From Aricia agestis (lineage: Eukaryota; Arthropoda; Insecta; Lepidoptera; Lycaenidae): a stretch of 64,000 nt of DNA. Where the stretch lies: NCBI RefSeq assembly GCF_905147365.1, contig NC_056423.1:10768501-10832500 (forward strand), in the 5' to 3' direction. Under the pieces are notes generated by a model that saw only the letters and a list, made by a program, of their open reading frames with translations, was not told the origin of the DNA and searched no databases. The position numbers and the translations under genes were made by a program. Below are positions 55,569 to 64,000 of this stretch, in pieces (the stretch's first letter is position 1; each line of letters begins with the position of its first letter).

Positions 55569-56389
55569 TAGGGGAACATGCCTCTCTACACGTTATATTT
55601 GTCCATCATGTTCGGCAACATTCTGCGAAGGCGTGTCACAAATCTCATAACTTCCGCAAAGCTTTGTGTCGTATAGGTAACAGGTTCTTTTGAAATTATG
55701 ATTGGTATTTCTCGTTTTTAGAGCCTAGCTTTATCGGTCACTGACTTTGAAATAAAACTAGACTATGACCGGTTTAAATGATTCCAATCCAGTGATCCAA
55801 GCGCTGGATTGCTACTGGAACAATGTAAACGGACACTGGAATGCAATTTAGAAAGTGAATGAAAATTTTTATCAATGGATTGAATTAATGACTTCATAAT
55901 TTTGTCAGAATTTTATTGTCAGAATTTCCATGAAATTCTGTGCCCAATCTCGTCATTTTGATTAAAATTCTTACGCCGGTTCTCGTCGGGTTAGTTTTCC
56001 GAACTGGTGGTAAGCATCATTGTAGTACAAACGACGTTAAAAAAGTGTATTCTAATATCCTATCTTCTGTTTTCTATTTTCTTTCTTAAATTAAAATGAA
56101 TTTAAATTTTGTTAATGTCGCTAAAACTCGAGAACGGCGTAATCGATTTGTCTCGTCTTGTCGTGGAAGTACAGGAAAGGATTTAGTTATTTTATATTGA
56201 AAGAGGAAAGTGATACAAAGTTCACGTGTCATTTAGTTTTACATATAAAAATACCTTGACCATGTCGTCAATGATCAAAATCCTAAACCTCAGTGCGCCT
56301 AGCATGCGCCAACGAGAAAATTTTGTCTACATGTTTTCTCGATGTTTGATGGTTTGTCTCTTCATCGCTATTGACCCTAAGAGCGCATT
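55569..56389. other. Mostly unrecognised
   Basis: Inverted-repeat remnant at 55770-55845 (GATTCCAATCCAGTG) like 33262-33390; Helitron F-like scrap CGCTAAAACTCGAGAACGG at 56118. Confidence 0.45.
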
Positions 56390-56520
56390 TTCATTAGTCG
56401 TTAACTTGTACGGTATACAGCATACGGGGAGTCTATGACAACTAATGGCGCATTTTTTGGTTTGGCATGCGTTTCAGAAATCTCCCGCTCCTCGCACCTA
56501 TCGACCAGTGAAAATGCGCC
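56390..56520. mobile_element. TIR MITE remnant
   Basis: GCGCATTTTCATTAGTCG versus CGACCAGTGAAAATGCGCC. Confidence 0.6.
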
Positions 56521-56990
56521 ATAACATAACATACTTTTTTTCCCGTGTCGATCTGTCGTCAAAATTAGCGAACCCTAACTTGACAACACATTTTTAACGA
56601 GTTTTGTCGAGATTTTGACATTATGAGAAGAGTAGTTTTTAACTACACTCGAGAGAGATATCTCGTTGGCATGTGTTTTTGTCTCGCTGATTTAAAGATA
56701 TTTTTCAATCAGGTAATTCGTCGGGCCGTTTAAAAAAGTAAAGCAAGACCTACAAAACTTTTTACCGTTCCCAAAATAACTCATAAATATTACGCATCAG
56801 ATAATAATTACTGCTTATTTAAAAGAAGTTATTTCAAAAACGAAATCTCACATCAGCCTGCAGGGCGCAGGCTGTTGCTAACGAAACTCAATTTCAAGTG
56901 CACCTACTAAAATTTTAAAGGCGTGTTCCGAAATGTTACCCAGTATACTAGTCAGTGCTCACATATTAACATTACAAGCTTTTAATATTG

Positions 56991-57179
56991 CTATGACGCG
57001 CGCAACTCCGTAGCGCCAATATTCGTTTATAGCGCGGGAACCGTACATTTTTCCGGGACTTAAAATTATGCCATGTCTTTCCTGGGACTCAAAGTATCTC
57101 CATACCAAATTTCGGCAAAATCGGTTCAGCGGTCGGGGAGCGAAGACATACTGTCGCATATTTATAATGTTTGTATGGA
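56991..57179 (-). mobile_element. Helitron family D
   Basis: CTATGACGCGCGCAACTCC, AACCGTACATTTTTCCGGG, GCAAAATCGGTTCAGCGG, TTGTATGGA|T. Confidence 0.8.
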
Positions 57180-57392
57180 TGGATCTTTTCATTAGTATGT
57201 CTAGTGTTTAGACGAGCGTTCTGCCACCTGATCATGTGACCCACTTGTTAGACAATAGCCCATTTGTGACTGCCAGCTCTTTCCGAGAACCGACACTGAA
57301 ACATGGCAGGTAAAGATTGAAAATTCGATTCAATTATGTAAAGATACACGTAAAGTCATCTCAGGCGCCATTTTGATTGTTTTGGGGTCGTT

Positions 57393-57580
57393 TCTTTTTT
57401 TATAAAATTAAGGGGCAAAAGAGCAAACGAGTCACCTGATGGAAAGCAACTTCGCCCATGGACACTCGCAACATCAGAAGAGGTGCGTTGTTGCCTTTTT
57501 AAGAGGGAATACGCTCTCTTCTTGAATGCATTCAAGAAGAGGTCGTATTGGTCCGGCTATACTGCTAGTGACAGCTTGTT
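57393..57580 (-). mobile_element. SINE family A variant with a different head, copy 2
   Basis: Tail TAAGGGGCAAAAGAGC...AAGAGGGAATA, then CTTCTTGAATGCATTCAAG, AGGTCGTATTGGTCC, CTGCTAGTGACAG as at 43812-43985. Confidence 0.72.
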
Positions 57581-57581
57581 T

Positions 57582-58394
57582 TGAAGTTAATTTTATTGAT
57601 ACGTAGAGATAGAGATGCAATTTTAGAGATCACGGTAATATTAATGCGAGCCGCATAGAATGTATGTGATAAATGAAAAAAAAATAGTATATTATGTCCA
57701 GTCCTAAGCTGTCAGGAACAGGAAGGCCCATAAAAAATGTCCTAGTTTTTTAACAAACATATGAAGTGGTAATTTTTCCACTGGAGACCATTAAGCCTTA
57801 TTTCATATTCTAAGATATGCTGGTCTACATACCATAAAAATATTAATTAATATTCATTCTGTTAATTTTTTTAAATTTTTTATTGATTGGGCCTAAAGTG
57901 AGTCATTTATTTTGATAGTAAGAGAAAGTTTTTGACATGTCAATAATAATTACTAATATTATATGCCACAGCTGCGAATATACAATATTATACCTCAATA
58001 GCGTATTCATATTTCTGGTAATTCGCACAATTCGTACTATTTTGACATTCGTCAGTTTGACAGTTTTGGCAATTCATTTTCTGATTTGAGAGGAATTGCA
58101 ATGTGACCATTTTAGCCCTGCTGATCTACCAAGTCAATGTAGTAAGTGCTTTATTTGTACAAGCCTTTTTGTAACGATGCTATGTTACCAAAATTAGGTT
58201 ATACTTATTGAATTTTAAAAAATTATAATATTACTTATATATTATGTCGCGGAAAAATGTATCATGTATGTGTTCTGTATGAGATCTGCTGAACTTTTAG
58301 TGGGTAGAGGCTACGTCTCTGCGATCCACAGACGCATACTGCATTTCGACAAAACTGCATTTTCTCGTTGTATAAAAATGGTATCTGCATAAGT
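57582..58394. other. Mostly unrecognised; right half of MITE J at 58018-58120
   Basis: CATTCGTCAGTTTGACAG to GTGACCATTTTAGCCC matches 51070-51141. Confidence 0.5.
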
Positions 58395-58530
58395 CGCAGA
58401 CAATACGTGTTTAGTGTTTAGTGCTTAGTGTTAGCTTTAGTTTATATGTTATGTATGTTAGTCTATAAGGTATATATAGTATGGGCCAAGATGCCTGATT
58501 TAAATAAATAAATAAAATAAATAAAAAATA
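58395..58530 (+). mobile_element. Probable LINE 3' end
   Basis: GTTAGTCTATAAGG...GGGCCAAGATGCCTGATTTA followed by (AAATA)n, a common end of lepidopteran LINEs. No coding part. Confidence 0.45.
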
Positions 58531-59054
58531 AGCTGATCAACTGTTTGTCTGACAATAAAGGTGGTCCGTACTTCGAATGGGTTTTAAAAAGTTGATAAGT
58601 ATTGAGTTTACTGCTAAATATATATTCAAATTTTCTTTTCATCATAATCGACTCGCATAATATCGCAAAGCCTTTTATTTCATATTTTCGAAAGTTTAGT
58701 TTTTTGCGTTTTTTGTATATTAAAACATATTTTCAGCCTAAATAATAAAAATAATTTAATAGTGTTTAAAAAAGTTCCGCGTTGTTATACAAAAAAAATT
58801 TAGTTCTGTTTCAACAAACATTTTAGTGGGGCTTCGAATATAAAAATGCCGATCCAAGATAGTTCCAATAACTTTTCATTTAATATTCATTCACCGTTTC
58901 GGTTTTTTCCAAAGAAAAGTTGATTTTTATAGTCTGATAACTTTTCAATTGTATGTTCATGCGTATGACGATAAACGCAGAAATAAGCACAATGATTTTC
59001 GATACAATGCGGTAAAATTCTTCCGTAATATAAACTATCCAATATTACAAATTA
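58531..59054. other. Nothing recognised
   Basis: AT-rich. Confidence 0.4.
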
Positions 59055-59146
59055 GGTAAGTGTTTATGTCTGTCTGTCGCCTCTTCACGCTTAAACCACT
59101 CAACCGATTTTGATGAAATTTCAACGGAGTTGCCGACGTCATCTGG
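59055..59146 (+). mobile_element. Helitron family D, internally deleted
   Basis: GTCTGTCTGTCGCCTCTTC, CCGATTTTGATGAAATTTC, ACGGAGTTGCCGACGTCATCTG. A 17-bp hairpin (ATTTTTAATTCTAAAC) follows at 59149-59186. Confidence 0.65.
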
Positions 59147-59255
59147 TCATTTTTAATTCTAAACTAATAAGTTTAGAATTAAAAATAAGAGACTCGATAC
59201 CTCTGGATTGTTTAATCTTAGTCGTTTCAGCGTTTCAAGTTAGCGAAGTGATCAT

Positions 59256-59588
59256 ACGTGGGAGAGCCATGCTTCGGCACGAATGGGCCGGCTCGACCGG
59301 AGAAATACCACGTTCTCACAGAAAACCGGCGTGAAACAGCGCTTGCGCTGTGTTTCGCCGAGTGAGTGAGTTTACCGGAGGCCCAATCCCCTACCCTATT
59401 CCCTTTCCTACCCTCCCCTATTCCCTTCCCTTCCCATCCCTACCCTCCCCTATTACCCTATTCCCTCTTCAAAGGCCGGCAACGCACCTGCAGCTCTTCT
59501 GATGCTGCGAGTGTCCATGGGCGACGGAAGTTGCTTTCCATCAGGTGACCCGTTTGCTCGTTTGCCCCCTTATTTCATAAAAAAAAAG
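59256..59588 (+). mobile_element. SINE family A, copy 9, with TSD
   Basis: ACGTGGGAGAGCCATGC to CCCCCTTATTTCAT plus A9. GAAGTGA lies just left (59244-59250) and again right after the poly(A): a 7-bp target duplication supporting retroposition. Confidence 0.88.
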
Positions 59589-59641
59589 AAGTGAGGTGTA
59601 AATATCAAATCATTCAATCAATTTTATAAGTTGGTTTAAGA

Positions 59642-59703
59642 ATCAACTCTCCTACTATTAACTCTACATCAACAGTTGTAGAGTTAATAGTAGAAGAGTT
59701 GAT
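59642..59703. repeat. 27-bp inverted repeat, 8-nt spacer (one mismatch)
   Basis: ATCAACTCTCCTACTATTAA... mirrored at 59677-59703. Confidence 0.9.
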
Positions 59704-59748
59704 CAACATTCAGCAATTGCTAACTTTAAATGTCACAAGAACAAACCA

Positions 59749-59838
59749 AATCACTTGTATTACAATTGAAGACCATAGTGAAAGAATTTGGCTTACCAAA
59801 TTCTTTCACTATGGTCTTCAATTGTAATACAAGTGATT
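59749..59838. repeat. Perfect 43-bp inverted repeat, 4-nt spacer
   Basis: Arms 59749-59791 and 59796-59838, no mismatch seen; the loop is CTTA. No TSD or TIR family around it. Confidence 0.93.
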
Positions 59839-60500
59839 ATACCTCCATTTATGCAAAAAACGTCAGTTTTTTTTTTAATTATTCGGAACAACAACAGCCA
59901 TCATTCTTATATCACTAACACTTGTATAGCTAATATTAATCTGTAAACTATTACATAAACATATTATATTTTAGGCATTAAAAGCTATACTAACAATAGG
60001 AAATAGGGCCAATAACCGTTGTTCACCTATTACAAACTTATAATGATAATATTAAAAACTTAATATTACAAACTTATGTAAGTGTTTTAAATTATTTTTT
60101 TACCCACTTCATCCACTCATGTCATCAGTTTATAAAAAAGTAATAAGTAATAACCCACTAATCGAACTTCGAAGGGCAATCGAAACTCGCTAACAACTCA
60201 ATCCTGAACCTCTGGTATCCCAAATTATGAGCATAATTGAGATATTACGAGGAAAGTATTCTGTATCTCTACATCGGATCTCGATCTCAAATTAACGATA
60301 AAATTCTCCGATGATTTACAAAGTTGCGATTTTGATAAAATTTTAACCGACCACCCTAAAAGGAGGAGGTTATATTAAAGTAAATTTATATATTTAGAAT
60401 AGTTCGAAAGCTTGCGTTTTGCGTTAAAAATCATAATATTTATTATTTAATTCAATTCCAATTTTGATAAATCTTGCAGTTCTCCCGAATTTGTATATCA
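59839..60500. other. Nothing recognised except a CCCTAAAAGGAGGAGGTTAT scrap
   Basis: The scrap at 60353-60375 is a common lepidopteran repeat piece (CCGAC...GGAGGAGG). Confidence 0.4.
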
Positions 60501-60717
60501 CTAGCTATTTGACCGAGCTTCGCTCGGTATTCGATAAGGCACAAATAAAATGACATTTTCTAAAAATTATTCCTAGCTGGAACGATTTATCGCCCCCGAA
60601 ACCCCCTATATACTAAATTTTATGAAAATCGTTGGAGCCGATTCCGAGATTCTAATTATAAATATATGTACCTATATACAAGAATTGCTCGTTTAAAGAT
60701 ATAAGATTAAGTCGAAC
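60501..60717 (-). mobile_element. Helitron with intact ends, 217 bp
   Basis: A|CTAG at left, then hairpin ACCGAGC-TTC-GCTCGGT; right end CGTTTAAAGATATAAGA|T (rc begins TCTTATATC). Confidence 0.85.
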
Positions 60718-61143
60718 TATTTACAAAACCTAGTAGGTACAACAAAAGAGTATATTACTTAAATCGGACTTGTAGTTTAGACTTTAGGAAAACATACGCA
60801 CGTAAATTTTTTGAAGATATAGGAATTTTAATTCAGAAAAGTAGGTAAGTTGGCTACGTGCAATGTTGAAATCGGTTTTATTTTTGTTAATATTTTCTGA
60901 TTATTTACCACGTCAATTGTGATTAAACATTAGATTAGACTGTTACGCAAACCGCATTTTGTGTGAAAGTGCATAATACCGGTTAATCAATTAACAAGTT
61001 TTTAACCTTAAGTGATTTGTATTTGGGTTATCAAAACGATTGTAAATCGTGACACCTGTTATGACCAGTTATACAAATAGTTTGGAAGAAAACGAAATTT
61101 TATCCACGAAGGCCAATTTTACATCAATACTTACTAATACATG
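60718..61143. other. Nothing recognised
   Basis: AT-rich. Confidence 0.4.
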
Positions 61144-61418
61144 TTTTTTTTAATAAGGGGGCAAACGAGCAAACGGGTCACCTGATGGAAAGCAACTTCC
61201 GTCGCCCATGGACACTCGCAACGTCAGAAGAGGTGCAGGTGCGTTGCCGGCCTTTTAAGAGGGAATAGGGTAATAGGGGAGGGATGGGAAGAGAATAGGG
61301 AGGGGGGGGGGGGGGGGAGGGAAGGGAATATGGCAGGAGATTGGGCCTCCGGTAAACTCACTCGGCGAAACACAGCGCAAGCGCTGTTTCACGCCAGTTT
61401 TCTGTGAGAACGTGGTAT
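61144..61418 (-). mobile_element. SINE family A, copy 10, with a poly(G) tract
   Basis: Tail and minisatellite present, with about 16 consecutive G near 61302-61317. Ends GAGAACGTGGTAT without the last ~40 bp of the head, abutting a Helitron fragment. Confidence 0.82.
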
Positions 61419-61419
61419 A

Positions 61420-61506
61420 AGTCCCGGGAAAGGATATAGGATTCTTTGTGCCGGAAAAATGTACGGTTACCGCACGATAAACGAATTTTGGCGCAACATC
61501 TAGTTA
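61420..61506 (+). mobile_element. Helitron family D, 3' half
   Basis: AGTCCCGGGAAAGGATATAGG (20-nt core), AAAAATGTACGGTTACCGC, GCGCAACATCTAG|T. Confidence 0.75.
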
Positions 61507-61524
61507 TTGCATAATTAGTAAATG

Positions 61525-61849
61525 ACGCTCGCAACTCCGTTGCGGCATAAGAATACAAAAGAATATTGTAAAAAGACAATGTGATATAATATCCATGTAA
61601 GAAATTAGTAAAAGAAAAATTACATAAAAAAGGAAAGAAAAAGATAAAAATGGAAAAGATATGAATATAAAAGATAAAAAGCATGTTCATCATGTTAGGG
61701 GGAGGATAAAAAAAAACTCCGTTGCGGCAAAGTCCTATAACGCGGGAAACCGTACATTTTTCCGGGACAAAAAGTATCCTATATCCATACCCAGCGAAAT
61801 CGGTTCAGCGGCATGGGCGTAAAGAGGTAACAGACAGACAGACAGAAAT
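61525..61849 (-). mobile_element. Helitron family D split by a retrocopy
   Basis: AATGACGCTCGCAACTCCG at left, ACGCGGGAAACCGTACATTT...AGAGGTAACAGACAGACAG at right. The interior insertion is 61548-61714. Confidence 0.75.
61548..61714 (+). mobile_element. 167-bp retroposed insert with a 15-bp TSD
   Basis: AACTCCGTTGCGGCA at 61533-61547 and 61715-61729. The insert ends in poly(A). Its body is A-rich (AAAGATAAAAATGGAAAAG, TGTTCATCATGTTAGG) and not recognised. Confidence 0.85.
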
Positions 61850-61855
61850 CTCTTT

Positions 61856-61924
61856 CAGCGCAGCTACTTTCACAGTGAACTCCATACACACCCAGCTAAA
61901 CTATTATCACATAGTTTTACATCT
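61856..61924. mobile_element. MITE family B, right half
   Basis: TTTCAGCGCAGCTACTTTCAC, AGTGAACTCCATACACACCC, CTATTATCAC. Confidence 0.6.
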
Positions 61925-62351
61925 TGAATAATGACATCTTAAAATGACTGGGCCAATTTTCGAGACTTAGCTACATTACAGGAATACCAAAATTAAAGAA
62001 TCATCACAATTCACACAAAGTTTAACTTTAAAACTCTATTTAATACAGTTTATTCGTATTCAAAATTGGTAAACCTAAAATAAATTAAAATCCCACCAAA
62101 ATCGGTCCACCGTTTTGACACGGGCCGGTTTTGCCATTGACATAAATTATCGTATTAAGTTGAGCTCAAGAGGTTATGATGCGATTTTACCAATCAAAAT
62201 ATTACCTGTTATACATAGCGAGATTACAAAATGCCTTGAATATTTCAAATACTCGTAGATTACTAACGGAAATTGAATATATTACTGCATTTTTTTTCAG
62301 TGACAGTGAGTCTAGACTACACTAGTAGAGGGTATAAGTTTTCTTCTTTAA
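61925..62351. other. Nothing recognised
   Basis: Ordinary sequence. Confidence 0.4.
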
Positions 62352-62706
62352 GGTTGGGTTGCAACAGAGGCGTGGTTAAAGTTATGGTTATAGTTAAGGC
62401 AAATTTAACTTTAACCTTAACTTTGACCGGAGAAATTGACAGATGACAGCTGGTCCAACAAGGTTATAAATGAAAGTGGGCGGGGGCGCTGCTGGTAAAG
62501 GAGAACTGTCAAAAATGGCGTTTTTGTATGATGACGGCGTTAGTTCCTTTATTCGCCACGCGCATTTAAAACCTTGTCGAGATCTATGGTTATGGTTAAA
62601 TATGGCGTCTTGATGGCGTCCATTTTTAACTTTAACGAAAGATTTGACATTTTGCATTGTAGTTAAAGTTACAGTCATAGTTAAAGTTAGTTGGTGCAAC
62701 CCAACC
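62352..62706. mobile_element. PIF/Harbinger-type MITE, 355 bp
   Basis: TAA at 62349-62351 and 62707-62709. TIR GGTTGGGTTGCA versus TGCAACCCAACC. Subterminal repeats of AGTTA(A/T)GGTTA type on both sides. Confidence 0.85.
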
Positions 62707-63513
62707 TAAGATTATGATTCTTTCATAACTTTTATTACTTTTACATAACACAGAAATTTTCACAAACCTATCTAATAAGTAAGAACACAATGAGGTCACT
62801 GATAAAACTAATCGTAAAAAAACAGAAAGTTGTAATTTGAATTTGCAAAAATTAAATTAGAGTAAGTAATAAAAAATATGAGCAATTTGTAAGGTAATAC
62901 CTAAGCGTAATTATTACTCCTGTTATTATTGCACAAATACCAATTGAAAAAGCTATAAAATTATAATTGATTGAAATATAAGGTAAAACACCTTCTAGAA
63001 TAAGTTACTACTAACTTATAGCGATGAGCGTACATATTTATTTTGTTTTTAAAGCGAACAATAAATATTCTAATTTCGAAATACGAGCGCCATGTTCATT
63101 CTTGCCATTAACAATTTTTTTTTCATCAATTCGGCGGCAGCAAAAGCAATGGCTTCAAAAAGTGCAACATTAAAAAAAGTAGCTGTCAAATTTTGACAGC
63201 TACTTTTTTTTAAAACGTGCTAAGATCAGGTAAAATGTGACGTGCAGCCAAGAGCTAACTATTTTTAGTGGCGATCGGTCAGTCATTTGTCACGTTTAGT
63301 ATTTCGCAACAGATGTAAATGACCGCACAGTTTTAGCTCTGCCACCCCAAATTAAGGCTAATGACTAAATTTTATCGATTTTTTTTTTGTAATTGCACCA
63401 CGTAAATGGCTATTTACTAGTACAAGAGAGCGAGAATATTTTGAGGCCAGACATCTCACAACAAAATCAAGAGCTCAGTGTTTATTAAAAAAACAAAAAT
63501 ATTAATCCATATG
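62707..63513. other. Mostly unrecognised; one hairpin at 63172-63210
   Basis: AAAAAAAGTAGCTGTCAAA and its complement meet with almost no spacer. Confidence 0.6.
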
Positions 63514-64000
63514 TTTTTTTTTTAAAGAAGGCAGGTCGCTGTAGCCCTGACGTCACTGCGACCCATGAGGATCTATTGTGACTCCTTCGCACTAGAGTAT
63601 CATCCCCAACCCAATACTGCTCATAAATTGAACGATATGGTTGGGGTTGGTTCCACGAATTTCCTCTGTGGACGAGTATTCGTGGCGACCAAGGTGCCTG
63701 TTCCTGCTCTGTAGTAGAGCAGGGCAGTCGAGGAGAAGGTGAATAGGTGTTTCATCCTCCTCCTCAGAGAATCTGCAAGTCGTTATACTACAAATACCCA
63801 TTCTGTTTAGGTGTTTGTTGAGCTTGCAGTGCCCAGTTAGGCTTCTGGTAAGGATTGGTTCCTACCCAAGGTGAGCACTAATTCTGATTGTTTCTTGTTG
63901 AAGTCAGGAATTAGTGCCTTGAAGTGTTCAAGGCCAGGGGTCTCAGCCCATTGCTTCCTGTATAGTCTGTGATCCCATTCCTTGAGCACTTGCTTTGTGG
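63514..64000 (-). pseudogene. Non-LTR retrotransposon ORF2 3' end, frameshifted, runs off the window
   Basis: Minus strand, 3' poly(A) (T-run on plus at about 63514-63524). The final segment encodes SLTGHCKLNKHLNRMG then a C..CR...EEDETPIHLLLDCPAL motif typical of the C-terminus after the RNase H domain in R1/I/Jockey-like LINEs, ending in a stop near 63592. Upstream (63855-64000) the same protein continues in another frame: EWDHRLYRKQWAETPGL, then KQSELVLTLGRNQSL. One or two bases are lost near 63850, and the third residue of the CCHC-like motif is S instead of C. Reverse transcriptase would lie beyond base 64000. The exact clade cannot be decided from this part. Confidence 0.85.

Overview
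The window looks like a piece of a lepidopteran (moth or butterfly) nuclear genome. It is AT-rich and almost free of coding sequence. It is crowded with repeats of types typical of Lepidoptera: short Helitrons that begin TC and end in a hairpin plus CTAG, poly(A)-tailed SINEs, TIR-bearing MITEs with TA, TAA or TTAA target duplications, and small hAT-type elements with 8-bp duplications. I cannot name the species.

The one convincing host gene piece is a GC-rich exon on the minus strand at 22124-22343. It encodes a signal peptide followed by the first beta-strands of a fibroblast growth factor fold and ends in a GTAAGTGC splice donor. The gene therefore reads toward lower coordinates. I found no second FGF exon between 22123 and 1, so the first intron probably fills the left third of the window. 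Everything above about 22.6 kb is upstream or intergenic DNA. Just 5' of the exon lie three copies of an 18-bp sequence complementary to the tRNA-Lys 3' end, as in a retroelement primer-binding site.

Layout: 1-22 kb (probable FGF intron) holds poly(A)-tailed SINE copies, palindromic CAGGGTG MITEs, Helitrons, two tRNA-derived SINEs, a three-armed fold-back element and several hAT and PIF/Harbinger-type MITEs. 22.0-22.6 kb is the FGF exon and GC-rich flank. 24-27.4 kb is a rearranged area with a 210-bp, roughly 99% identical duplication and a (TA)45 tract. 28-47 kb is nested Helitrons and MITEs, including a precise head-to-tail Helitron dimer at 46151-46444. 48-52 kb has tandem repeats with 69-bp and 78-bp units, plus a degenerate array. 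52-62.7 kb is more MITEs and Helitrons, two adjacent near-perfect hairpins (59642-59838) and a small retrocopy with a 15-bp target duplication. 63.5-64 kb is the broken 3' end of a non-LTR retrotransposon running off the right edge.

No operon, phage, CRISPR or other defined multi-gene system is visible. The unusual content is structural: short-spacer inverted duplications, a templated duplication, a Helitron concatemer and deep nesting. Element boundaries are exact where TSD or terminal motifs are quoted and approximate elsewhere.
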